A DNA stretch of 64,000 nt from Pseudomonas rustica (GCF_018336155.1 NZ_JAGYHF010000015.1:1-64000), one strand, 5' to 3'; shown: positions 35,563 through 42,397, numbered from the stretch's first letter. A program made the numbers and translations. The notes: generated by a model from the sequence alone, not told the origin.

Positions 35563-35901
35563 TTAAATCGCGTCGGTATCGGTTTCGCCGGTACGGATGC
35601 GAATCGCCTGTTCCAGATTGACCACGAAGATCTTGCCGTCACCGATCTTGCCGGTGTTGGCCGCCTTGGTTATCGCCTCGATAACCCGATCCAGATCCTT
35701 GTCGTCGATGGCCACGTCGATTTTCACCTTGGGCAGAAAATCGACCACATATTCCGCGCCGCGATACAGCTCGGTGTGACCCTTCTGCCGGCCGAAGCCT
35801 TTGACTTCAGTAACGGTAATGCCCTGCACGCCGATTTCGGACAGCGACTCGCGCACGTCGTCCAACTTGAACGGCTTGATGATGGCAGTGACTAGCTTCA
35901 T
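35563..35901 (-). CDS. glnK: Nitrogen regulatory PII protein GlnK
   Basis: A 112-residue PII protein: MKLVTAIIKPFKLDDVRESL, T-loop with the uridylylated Tyr in HTELYRGAEYVVDFLPK (residue 51), GKIGDGKIFV and the RIRTGETDTDAI end. It binds 2-oxoglutarate, ATP and ADP, and blocks AmtB when nitrogen is plentiful. Linkage to amtB identifies it as GlnK rather than GlnB. The start at 35901 is fixed by family length. It has a 200-base leader from the predicted sigma54 start site. Confidence 0.97.
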   Translation of the reverse strand: MKLVTAIIKPFKLDDVRESLSEIGVQGITVTEVKGFGRQKGHTELYRGAEYVVDFLPKVKIDVAIDDKDLDRVIEAITKAANTGKIGDGKIFVVNLEQAIRIRTGETDTDAI

Positions 35902-36105
35902 GAAAACTCTCTCCCGAATTGGTGGACTTGCCCCAGGAAAACAAACCCGACTCAAGTCTAAGCGCAGTGCCTGGCTTTGTAACGCATCGTCGGCCGTACC
36001 TGCCCGACTGACGCCAGCTAACCGCTGCCGACGAAACTCCCCGCTCCGTCTGCCGCACTGCATTCGTCACAGCGACTGCATCAGTGCATGGGTCGAAGGT
36101 GACTA

Positions 36106-36121
36106 AGCAGAAAGCTTGCCA
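36106..36121 (-). promoter_or_regulatory. Sigma54 (RpoN) promoter of glnK-amtB
   Basis: On the minus strand TGGCAAGCTTTCTGCT matches the -24/-12 consensus TGGCACG-N4-TTGC with two mismatches and exact spacing. The predicted start is near 36095, about 195 bases before the glnK ATG. The paired NtrC sites upstream support it. Confidence 0.8.
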
Positions 36122-36196
36122 TCTCGCCAAAAACCTCTGATTTCAATCCCTTGGCCGCTGCCGCACGCCATCCCGTGCAAAACCCCATCCGGATAC

Positions 36197-36211
36197 GCAC
36201 AACAACGGTGC
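36197..36211. promoter_or_regulatory. NtrC enhancer site 1
   Basis: GCACAACAACGGTGC is an exact GCAC-N7-GTGC, within the larger inverted repeat ACGCAC/GTGCGT. It is centred about 109 bases upstream of the predicted glnK transcription start. Confidence 0.75.
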
Positions 36212-36229
36212 GTCGCCGTCCGTCCGCCT

Positions 36230-36244
36230 GCGCGAAAAGCGTGC
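36230..36244. promoter_or_regulatory. NtrC enhancer site 2
   Basis: GCGCGAAAAGCGTGC is GCgC-N7-GTGC with outer T..A (TGCGCG/CGTGCA). Its centre is 33 bases from site 1, three helical turns, and about 142 bases upstream of the predicted start, the same geometry as the glnAp2 enhancer of E. coli. Confidence 0.68.
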
Positions 36245-36260
36245 ATCCCTGACCACGGGA

Positions 36261-36287
36261 TTGACTATAGACACTGCGTGATACACT
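36261..36287 (+). promoter_or_regulatory. Candidate sigma70 promoter of ubiK
   Basis: TTGACT at 36261 and TACACT at 36282 are separated by 15 bases, slightly short, and lie about 30 bases upstream of the ubiK ATG. Confidence 0.4.
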
Positions 36288-36315
36288 GCCGGCCATTGTT
36301 TCCAGGACATCCACC

Positions 36316-36576
36316 ATGCTCGCGCCCAAAGACTTCCTCGACGCCCTGAGCGGCACCGCCTCCCGCCTGTTCAACGGCGACACCCCGCTGCCGAAAGCCG
36401 AAATCGAAAGTCAGTTCAAGATGCTGCTGCAGAGTGCGTTCAGCAAACTGGATCTGGTCAGCCGTGAAGAATTCGACAGCCAGATGGTCGTACTGGCCCG
36501 CACTCGCGCCCGCCTCGAAAGCCTCGAAGCCAAAGTCGCCGAGATGGAAGCCAAGCTGACGCCGCCCGCTGAATAA
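36316..36576 (+). CDS. ubiK: UbiK (YqiC), ubiquinone synthesis accessory factor
   Basis: An 86-residue protein (MLAPKDFLDALSGTASRLFN; SQFKMLLQSAFSKLDLVSRE; a C-terminal coiled-coil RTRARLESLEAKVAEMEAKL) matching the YqiC/UbiK family. UbiK forms trimers through the coiled-coil and supports the ubiquinone biosynthesis complex. It is divergent from glnK-amtB. In P. aeruginosa comM follows closely, whereas here about 2.9 kb intervenes. Confidence 0.92.
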   Translation: MLAPKDFLDALSGTASRLFNGDTPLPKAEIESQFKMLLQSAFSKLDLVSREEFDSQMVVLARTRARLESLEAKVAEMEAKLTPPAE

Positions 36577-36587
36577 CCCACGCCCCC

Positions 36588-36618
36588 TGTAGGAGCTGCC
36601 GAAGGCTGCGATCTTTTG
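36588..36618 (+). repeat. Single REP-like unit (GTAGGAGCTGCCGAAGGCTG)
   Basis: CTGTAGGAGCTGCCGAAGGC continues into TGCGATCTTTT without an inverted partner nearby. It marks the left side of the inserted segment between ubiK and comM. Confidence 0.8.
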
Positions 36619-36728
36619 ATCTCCAGCCCTTCAACCATCCCGGCAACGTCCTACAACCTGAATGACCGCCGTCCGATTGCGCCGATAAGCCCAGGTTTCT
36701 AAGCTCACCCGATGCTGAATGTTCAGCA

Positions 36729-36898
36729 GCGGGTTTGGCGACCTGGAACGAATTTGACGCAATGCAACTAAACTCACAGAGAGGTTTTTTCTCTCAACGA
36801 GTTATGGCGGCTTTGCGTGGGAGACCTCAGGGTCTGCCGGTTTCGAATTCACCGGTTCGCCAACCCGCGCATAGCTGCCACCCTTTTCGTTTGGCGAC
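36729..36898 (+). ncRNA. Structured RNA element (junction plus pseudoknot) upstream of BRO-N gene
   Basis: Nested complementary segments can be seen: TGGCGGC (36805-36811) with GCTGCCA (36874-36880), GCGTGGG (36815-36821) with CCCGCGC (36864-36870), hairpin AGACC-TCAG-GGTCT (36822-36835) and hairpin CCGGT/ACCGG (36837-36855). TCGCCAA (36857-36863), inside the junction, pairs with TTGGCGA (36891-36897) outside it, as a pseudoknot. An upstream segment GCGGGTTTGGCG (36729-36740) could compete for the same bases. The element ends about 42 bases before the BRO-N ATG, so it would lie in its leader. I could not identify a promoter or a named RNA family. I recall comparable leaders before small genes in other Pseudomonas, but this is memory only. 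Confidence 0.6.
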
Positions 36899-36940
36899 GA
36901 ACAGAAGCAGTTTTCTTCACTTGAATTCGAGAACTGAACC

Positions 36941-37462
36941 ATGGACGAAAACTACCTGACACCTAACATCTTCACCCGCCACAAACTCCCCCTCCACGCC
37001 CTCCTCATCCAGAACCAACCCTGGTTCTGCGCCCGAGACCTGAGCCGCCTGCTGCACATCTACCTCAACGAACGCATGCTGCGAAAACTCGACCCCGACC
37101 AATACCAAACCCGAAAAACCCTGATCCACAACCAGATCGAAAACACCCTGCTGATCAGCGAGTCCGGCATCTACGCCCTCCTCGTCTACCACTACTGCCC
37201 CGAATACCGAGCCCTGCGCGAATGGCTCACCCACCAGGTCATCCCCACCCTGCGCGACGCGCAACACCCCAGCACAAGCGAACGCCCACACGTGAGCCTG
37301 CTCAGTTGGCCGGATATGACGTTAAGTTTGTTGCATTGGAATAACCAGCCGTGGATACGGTTGCAAGATGTGCCGCAGATGATGGTGGAACGGGAACAGA
37401 CCAAGCGCCCAATGACGGGGCCATGGTGGAAAAGAGCTTCGCGAATGCTGCAATCGCTATAA
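36941..37462 (+). CDS. BRO-N domain protein (phage antirepressor-like)
   Basis: A 173-residue protein with a BRO-N domain at about residues 15-105: ALLIQNQPWFCARDLSRLLH, LNERMLRKLDPDQ and LLISESGIYALLVYHYCPEY then REWLTHQVIPTLR. BRO-N domains bind DNA and occur in phage antirepressors. The C-terminal part (SWPDMTLSLLHWNNQPWIRL) is unassigned, and no KilA or ANT domain is visible. The first 320 bases of the coding strand are strikingly G-poor and C-rich, unlike neighbours. The RBS before the ATG is weak. It follows a structured RNA leader, and its last six bases overlap the convergent higA-like gene. Probably of mobile origin. Confidence 0.8.
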   Translation: MDENYLTPNIFTRHKLPLHALLIQNQPWFCARDLSRLLHIYLNERMLRKLDPDQYQTRKTLIHNQIENTLLISESGIYALLVYHYCPEYRALREWLTHQVIPTLRDAQHPSTSERPHVSLLSWPDMTLSLLHWNNQPWIRLQDVPQMMVEREQTKRPMTGPWWKRASRMLQSL

Positions 37463-37726
37463 ACCCGCATGCCGGAGCTGGGCCCTGCGCAAATCGTAAG
37501 TCGATTGCAGATTCATCCAGAACTCAGGCGTAGTGTTGAGATAAGTGGCAAGGCTGATTGCCAGATCGGCGCAGATCCCGAGCTGGCATTTCACAAGCTT
37601 TTCGATCTCACTTTCGGGCCATTTCGTGGGCATGGCCAGATCCATGACGGTCATGCCCAACGGCTCCATGAATTCCTTATTCAGAACCTCGCCCGGATGA
37701 ATCGGGCGCATACCATTGCGATCCAT
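37457..37726 (-). CDS. HigA-type antitoxin (XRE family), orphan
   Basis: An 89-residue protein opening MDRNGMRPIHPGEVLNKEFM and ending with TTPEFWMNLQSTYDLRRAQL, both diagnostic of HigA (VapI-type) antitoxins. The central helix-turn-helix is atypical (LAMPTKWPESEIEKLVKCQL), with little resemblance to the usual recognition helix, so DNA binding may be altered. No HigB-like toxin frame precedes it; the 200 bases upstream hold no RelE/HigB-type protein. The start at 37726 has GGAGG nine bases upstream. It is possibly a remnant or a stand-alone regulator. Confidence 0.85.
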   Translation of the reverse strand: MDRNGMRPIHPGEVLNKEFMEPLGMTVMDLAMPTKWPESEIEKLVKCQLGICADLAISLATYLNTTPEFWMNLQSTYDLRRAQLRHAGL

Positions 37727-37928
37727 TTTTCGCCTCCAGAGGCTGCGTTGAGTGGCCAAACTGGAGCATCCGACTCCCGGATTCAAGACCTTCACCCCCC
37801 CTTTCGCCGGCGTCCTACAACTATTAGGGCATGGCCCTACAAACATTAGCGTCTGCGCCCAGTTACGCAGCCCTTACGCATGTCATTACATTGGCAAACG
37901 AAATACGCCCATCAAGATGGAGCTATCT

Positions 37929-38099
37929 GTGAAGGATAAGAAGAGGAAGGATAAGCTATTCCAGATTGTTGATTTTCACCTCGAAGCACTCCGTTTGGCT
38001 GGGAATATGTCAGCCAACCAACGGCGATTTATTGAAGTTGCTGTTACATGTGGGCCAGCGCTTGAGCCAAGCGGCGTGCTGGCCGGTAGAAGATCCTGA
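37929..38099 (+). CDS. Small basic protein, family shared with the gene at 39130
   Basis: A 56-residue protein starting with GTG at 37929 (TGGAG six bases upstream); an ATG four codons earlier is the alternative. It begins KDKKRKDK and its second half is NMSANQRRFIEVAVTCGPAL then EPSGVLAGRRS. Aligned without gaps to the 56-residue product at 39130-39300 it has about 23 identical positions, concentrated in the S-A-x-Q-R-x-F..VA.T.G...EP.G.LAG block. Both genes have the same length and each is followed within about 10 bases by a terminator. No family or function is recognised. Confidence 0.68.
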   Translation: MKDKKRKDKLFQIVDFHLEALRLAGNMSANQRRFIEVAVTCGPALEPSGVLAGRRS

Positions 38100-38108
38100 G
38101 TGAAAAAT

Positions 38109-38138
38109 AAAAAAGGCGTCCATAGGACGCCTTTTTTG
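38109..38138 (+). terminator. Rho-independent terminator after the first small basic gene
   Basis: AAAAAAGGCGTCC and GGACGCCTTTTTT form a perfect stem starting about 10 bases after the stop codon at 38099. Confidence 0.92.
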
Positions 38139-38352
38139 TGTTCGGAGGAGTAGTCGCAGCGATTCTTTAGCTCCCGACTTTACGGCCGTGGGTTCAGAAT
38201 CCGACAGGCTAGCCCGTCGTCATTACTTCAGAGAAACCAGCTTTCTCTGCTGCCAAAAATGCGGGGGAGCTTTTACTGGTGCCCAGTCCCAACGAATGCG
38301 CAGTTGCAGTCCTCGAGCGTGAGGATCCTTCAGTACCGCTCAGGAGTCAAAG
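38139..38352. other. Gene-free stretch with short hairpins
   Basis: No gene is supported here. An 8-base perfect hairpin (CAGAGAAA, loop CCAGC, TTTCTCTG) lies at 38229-38249, and GTGGGTTCAGAATCC near 38190-38205 looks like a tRNA T-arm, but no cloverleaf can be built around it. Base composition is nearer balanced than in the flanking core genes. Confidence 0.4.
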
Positions 38353-38460
38353 CTCATTTACGATCGAGAGCAGCGCAAAACCCTCATCCATACCGGTATA
38401 AAGTATTGCCTCTCCGCCCTCTCATACCCTGAACTGGCCATCTCCAACGTCCTTCACTAA
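38353..38460 (+). pseudogene. Decayed BRO-N-like fragment
   Basis: A 35-codon stretch reads IYDREQRKTLIHTGIKYCLS then ALSYPELAISNVLH before TAA. It follows the BRO-N protein at 36941 in the stretch QTRKTLIHNQIEN..LLISE..IYALLVYHYCPEYRALREWL with about ten residues deleted. There is no start, no upstream half and no RBS. This suggests an older BRO-N copy was lost or recombined here. The match is short and judged by eye. Confidence 0.45.
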
Positions 38461-38558
38461 CACAAGCACAGTCCTACGAGGATCGTCCCCTACGTCTGAT
38501 TACGTAAGCATCAATGCCTTCGATATCGTCTGTATATTGATCCCGACAGAACAAGACG

Positions 38559-39095
38559 ATGCGAAGAAAAGGCAAAGGTACCGAGCTTCGAAATCAGACA
38601 CTCAAATCTGAATCGCGCAAACTCGCACATCAAACAATGTCCATGGATCCAGAAGCCGTGGCAGCTGGAGTTGACGCTCTATTACTCAGGATCGATCCGA
38701 TTACTCCAGTAGCAATTAACGCATTCCACCAGTGGATCGGCCCCGTTGGGTATCCCTGGGACGCTGTTTTGGACTGGAAGACCAAAGATGCAAAAGGGCT
38801 GGACTTGGCGTTCTGGTACAAAGAGGAACTGTGCGGACTGTGCTACGCAACACCGCGAAGAAGCACGATCTGCATGAAAATCGTCCTTTTGCAGGGACAC
38901 ACCTGCAAGACGAATACCTTGCGGGGTTGGATCGCTCCGATGGCATTGCTGACAACAGAGTTCTACGCCCGGAAGCTGGGGTGCACGCAAATCGAAGTAC
39001 AAGAGCCAGACTCAGGCGCCATCCCTTACTATCAAACGCTCGGATTTTATTTTGATACAACCGGTCGCCTTGTCTTTCCATTAGACGACCAATAA
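38559..39095 (+). CDS. GNAT-like acetyltransferase family protein
   Basis: A 178-residue protein. The second half has features of a GNAT fold (LDLAFWYKEELCGLCYATPR; GWIAPMALLTTEFYARKLGC; then the QEPDSGAIPYYQTLGFYFDT end, where the xxYYxxLGF motif is typical of acyl-CoA-dependent acetyltransferases). The classic R/Q-x-x-G-x-G/A loop is not clearly present, so activity is uncertain. The N-terminus is basic (RRKGKGTELRNQTLKSESRK). The small basic gene at 39130 follows 34 bases later on the same strand. The RBS is poor. Lower GC than core genes fits acquisition. Confidence 0.62.
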   Translation: MRRKGKGTELRNQTLKSESRKLAHQTMSMDPEAVAAGVDALLLRIDPITPVAINAFHQWIGPVGYPWDAVLDWKTKDAKGLDLAFWYKEELCGLCYATPRRSTICMKIVLLQGHTCKTNTLRGWIAPMALLTTEFYARKLGCTQIEVQEPDSGAIPYYQTLGFYFDTTGRLVFPLDDQ

Positions 39096-39129
39096 GATCG
39101 AATCAAGCATCCCGGCACGTGAGGTGTTT

Positions 39130-39300
39130 ATGAAGCAGAAGAAGCAGAAAACCCAACCGGCACGGGTGTCCAAACCGGGTACCGAGGCACTCGGATTACC
39201 GGACAGAGTTTCAGCCAGTCAGCGGCATTTTCTGAAAGTGGCCGCGACCTATGGCAAGGAAATGGAGCCCGATGGTTGGCTCGCCGGTGGTGGAACCTGA
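39130..39300 (+). CDS. Small basic protein, family shared with the gene at 37929
   Basis: A 56-residue protein (MKQKKQKTQPARVSKPG; RVSASQRHFLKVAATYGKEM; EPDGWLAGGGT). It resembles the product at 37929-38099 over its entire length, with the same lysine-rich start and the same S-A-x-Q-R-x-F-x-x-V-A core. GAGG lies five bases before the ATG. It ends 15 bases before a terminator. It is probably cotranscribed with the GNAT-like gene, and could be a partner or regulator of it; this is inference from position only. Confidence 0.72.
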   Translation: MKQKKQKTQPARVSKPGTEALGLPDRVSASQRHFLKVAATYGKEMEPDGWLAGGGT

Positions 39301-39314
39301 GTACCGCAAAAATG

Positions 39315-39337
39315 ACCGCCTGACAGGCGGTTTTTTT
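39315..39337 (+). terminator. Rho-independent terminator after the second small basic gene
   Basis: ACCGCC, loop TGACA, GGCGGT followed by seven T; its stem is 15 bases beyond the stop at 39300. It closes the GNAT-small protein transcript. Confidence 0.92.
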
Positions 39338-39474
39338 ATGCCTGAGAATTAGTGTCTTCAGCAACATCCAGTGAAGGTTCGACCTTAAAACTGTCCGACC
39401 AACGCCCTCTCCCCCGACTACCCTTAAAAAACCCCGCAGGAAGCGGCCCCCCCGATTCAGCTCAAGGAACGACC

Positions 39475-40968
39475 ATGTCCCTCTCCATCGTCCACAGCCG
39501 CGCCCAGATTGGCGTGGAAGCCCCCGCTGTCACCGTCGAAGTCCATCTGGCCAACGGCCTGCCGTCGCTGACCATGGTCGGCCTGCCCGAGGCGGCGGTG
39601 AAGGAGAGCAAGGATCGGGTGCGCAGCGCGATCATCAATTCCGGGCTGCAGTTTCCCGCGCGGCGGATCACCTTGAATCTGGCGCCGGCTGATTTGCCCA
39701 AGGATGGCGGGCGGTTTGATCTGGCGATTGCCTTGGGGATTCTGTCGGCGAGTGTGCAGGTGCCGTGTCTGACGCTGGATGATGTGGAATGTCTTGGTGA
39801 GTTGGCGCTGTCCGGCGCCGTACGAGCAGTGCGTGGCGTGTTGCCGGCAGCATTGGCGGCGCGCAAGGCGGGTCGTGCTCTGGTGGTGCCGCGAGCGAAT
39901 GCTGAGGAAGCCTGTCTGGCATCGGGGTTGAAAGTGTTTGCGGTGGATCATCTGCTGGAGGCGGTGGCGCATTTCAATGGCCATACGCCGGTTGAACCGT
40001 ATGTCTCGAACGGCCTGATGTACGCCAGTAAACCCTATCCCGATCTCAACGAAGTCCAAGGTCAATCAGCTGCCAAACGTGCGCTGCTGATAGCCGCGGC
40101 GGGCGCGCATAACCTGTTGTTCAGCGGCCCGCCGGGGACCGGCAAAACCTTGTTGGCCAGTCGCCTGCCCGGATTGCTGCCACCACTCGCGGAAAGCGAG
40201 GCACTGGAAGTGGCGGCCATTCAATCGGTCGCCAGTTGCGTGCCGCTGACCCACTGGCCGCAGCGGCCGTTTCGCCAGCCGCATCACTCGGCATCCGGCC
40301 CGGCACTGGTCGGTGGCAGCTCAAAACCGCAACCCGGCGAAATCACCCTCGCCCACCACGGCGTGCTGTTTCTCGATGAATTGCCGGAGTTTGATCGCAA
40401 GGTTCTGGAGGTGCTGCGCGAGCCATTGGAGTCCGGACACATCGTGATTTCCCGAGCCAAGGATCGCGTGCGTTTTCCGGCGCGCTTTCAATTGGTGGCG
40501 GCGATGAATCCATGTCCCTGTGGATATCTTGGCGAGCCCAGCGGCAAATGTTCCTGCACCCCGGACATGGTGCAGCGCTATCGCAATAAACTATCGGGGC
40601 CGCTGCTGGATCGGATTGATCTGCACCTGACGGTCGCGCGGGAGGCGACCGCGTTGAATCCGCAGGTAAAACCGGGAGAGGACAGTGCCACCGCCGCTGC
40701 TTTGGTCGCCGAGGCGCGCGAACGGCAGCAGAAACGTCAGGGCTGCGCCAATGCATTTCTTGATTTGCCGGGGTTGAAGAGGCACTGCGCGTTATCCACA
40801 GCCGATGAAAAATGGCTCGAGTCGGCCTGTGAGCGATTAACGCTTTCGCTGCGTTCGGCACATCGCCTGCTCAAGGTCGCCCGGACACTGGCAGACCTTG
40901 AGCAAGTCGATGCGATCAAACGCGAACACTTGGCCGAGGCGCTGCAATATCGGCCGGCGACACCTTAA
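39475..40968 (+). CDS. comM: ComM (YifB), Mg-chelatase-like AAA+ ATPase
   Basis: A 497-residue AAA+ protein. An N-terminal ribosomal-S5-like/Lon-like domain (SIVHSRAQIGVEAPAVTVEV; GLPSLTMVGLPEAAVKESKD) precedes the Mg-chelatase ATPase with Walker A GPPGTGKT, Walker B VLFLDELPEF and arginine finger region. The C-terminal four-Cys segment (NPCPCGYLGEPSGKCSC) is also typical. ComM is a helicase that extends branch migration during natural transformation. The start at 39475 follows AAGGAAC. Its stop overlaps the convergent DUF4432 gene by four bases. Confidence 0.95.
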   Translation: MSLSIVHSRAQIGVEAPAVTVEVHLANGLPSLTMVGLPEAAVKESKDRVRSAIINSGLQFPARRITLNLAPADLPKDGGRFDLAIALGILSASVQVPCLTLDDVECLGELALSGAVRAVRGVLPAALAARKAGRALVVPRANAEEACLASGLKVFAVDHLLEAVAHFNGHTPVEPYVSNGLMYASKPYPDLNEVQGQSAAKRALLIAAAGAHNLLFSGPPGTGKTLLASRLPGLLPPLAESEALEVAAIQSVASCVPLTHWPQRPFRQPHHSASGPALVGGSSKPQPGEITLAHHGVLFLDELPEFDRKVLEVLREPLESGHIVISRAKDRVRFPARFQLVAAMNPCPCGYLGEPSGKCSCTPDMVQRYRNKLSGPLLDRIDLHLTVAREATALNPQVKPGEDSATAAALVAEARERQQKRQGCANAFLDLPGLKRHCALSTADEKWLESACERLTLSLRSAHRLLKVARTLADLEQVDAIKREHLAEALQYRPATP

Positions 40969-42179
40969 TGCTCGGTCAGATCAACCAGCGGCGTCTGCCG
41001 CACTTCGGTGTCGCGTCCGGCCTGAATCTCAGTCACACGTCTCAAGGCGTTATCCACAGCACCTTTGTCTGCGAGCAGGCTGTAGCTGATCTGGAACTGT
41101 TTGTGTTCCTTCGGTGCGATGGTCGGCACCAGATTCAGCGGTCGCTGATAGCGACGGTTGTAGGAAAAACTGGTGCCCGGCTCCAGCCCGGTGACGTAGC
41201 CCTGCCCTTGGGTATCGGTGTTTTTCCACAGGGAAAACACCGGCAACTGCTGGGTGTTGAAGCCGACGGAGACGCCGAGGCTGCCAGCCTTATTGTGCAA
41301 AACGGTCAGCGTTTCACCTTTGGCGTCGGCATAGGGCACGACGTTGTAGACGGTTTCGTCGTAGTCCTTGGTCGGCGCACGATAAGTCTGCCAGTCAGCC
41401 AGATCGCCCTTGGCCTTGTCGTTGAACGGCGAGACCTGTTTTACCGGTGCAGCAAAACGGGCGCCCTGCTCGAGGAACGGCGTGCTGAAATTGCTGTGAT
41501 ACAGCGCCTGGTATTCCTTTGGATAGTCGCCGTTGTTGGTCAGCGTATCGTTAAGTGCAAAGCGCACGCTGCCAGGTTCGGTGACCAGTTCAGTGACGAC
41601 CGAGAAGTCGACTTTCTTGAAGGCCTGCTCTTTCAGCTCGCCGCGCAGACTGATGGCGTAGGGTGGCTTTTCGTCGATGTGCAGCGTGACGGTACTGGCC
41701 GGGATGTTGGCGGCGCGGCCGTGCAAGGTCAGCAGTTCACCGTTGTCCATGCCGGGATGGCCAACCCATTCGTAACCGCAGCGGGCGACCAGCTCGTTGA
41801 AACCTTCCAGCCAGCCCAGACCACCGCGCCCGTTGAGCTCGATGAAGGCCGGGTTGACCACGTCCTTGACCGGCGAATCCCAACCCATGCGCACGTTGCC
41901 GACAGAGGCCTGCAAAACATTCATCCCTCGGGTTGGCACCACCGAGAGTTTCATCGTGCCGTTATCGATATCGACGATGCTGACGCCTTCCTGTCGCCCT
42001 CCGTGCAAGGTACGCAGGCTTACGGAGAAGGGTTTGTCGGTTTTCACGCCGAGCTGCTCACTGGTGATGCTCCAGTTTTGCGCGGACTTGTTGGTGTCGA
42101 GGAGGACGTAATCCCAGGCCATGGCGTGGGAAGCAGCAGAGAATGCGCCGAGGGCGACGGCGAGTTTGAGCGGGGTCAT
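40965..42179 (-). CDS. Secreted DUF4432 (aldose-1-epimerase-like) protein
   Basis: A 404-residue protein with signal peptide MTPLKLAVALGAFSAASHAMA. The body matches the DUF4432/galactose mutarotase-like superfamily, with VPTRGMNVLQASVGNVRMGW, NGRGGLGWLEGFNELVARCG and GLEPGTSFSYNRRY. Proteins of this fold act on sugars, but the catalytic residues of true mutarotases cannot be confirmed here. The start at 42179 was chosen because it begins the signal peptide. It converges on comM. Substrate unknown. Confidence 0.85.
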   Translation of the reverse strand: MTPLKLAVALGAFSAASHAMAWDYVLLDTNKSAQNWSITSEQLGVKTDKPFSVSLRTLHGGRQEGVSIVDIDNGTMKLSVVPTRGMNVLQASVGNVRMGWDSPVKDVVNPAFIELNGRGGLGWLEGFNELVARCGYEWVGHPGMDNGELLTLHGRAANIPASTVTLHIDEKPPYAISLRGELKEQAFKKVDFSVVTELVTEPGSVRFALNDTLTNNGDYPKEYQALYHSNFSTPFLEQGARFAAPVKQVSPFNDKAKGDLADWQTYRAPTKDYDETVYNVVPYADAKGETLTVLHNKAGSLGVSVGFNTQQLPVFSLWKNTDTQGQGYVTGLEPGTSFSYNRRYQRPLNLVPTIAPKEHKQFQISYSLLADKGAVDNALRRVTEIQAGRDTEVRQTPLVDLTEH

Positions 42180-42289
42180 GGCAGCAGCCTTTATTGGAGT
42201 TGTGCCATTTTTATAGCGCTGCGGAAACGTTTCAGCAAGTGTATTGGATCGACAGATCGCATGTTCTGCGAAGATCTTCAGTGATGCAA

Positions 42290-42377
42290 TCGCGAGCAAG
42301 CTCGCTCCCACAGGGTTTTGGGTTGTTCACACGATTAGTGAGCGACCCTGGAAACTGTGGGGGCGAGCTTGCTCGCG
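42290..42377. repeat. Inverted repeat, CGCGAGCAAGCTCGC type
   Basis: TCGCGAGCAAGCTCGCTCCC at 42290 is opposed by GGGCGAGCTTGCTCGCGA at 42360-42377. The family member lies between the DUF4432 gene and the chemoreceptor end. Confidence 0.88.
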
Positions 42378-42397
42378 AAAGCTATTTCAGGCGCACC

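Noticed and set aside
35958..35972. Second sigma54-like site (AGGCAC..TTAG) nearer to glnK
   Set aside because: The -12 GC is absent, whereas the site at 36106 has both GG and GC with correct spacing and NtrC sites upstream.
37741..37928. HigB toxin upstream of the HigA homologue
   Set aside because: Translations of both strands show no HigB/RelE motifs such as HPLKGxxxGxWxI.
38185..38215. T-arm-like GTGGGTTCAGAATCC suggesting a tRNA fragment or attachment site
   Set aside because: No acceptor, D or anticodon arms can be built around it, and no integrase is present.
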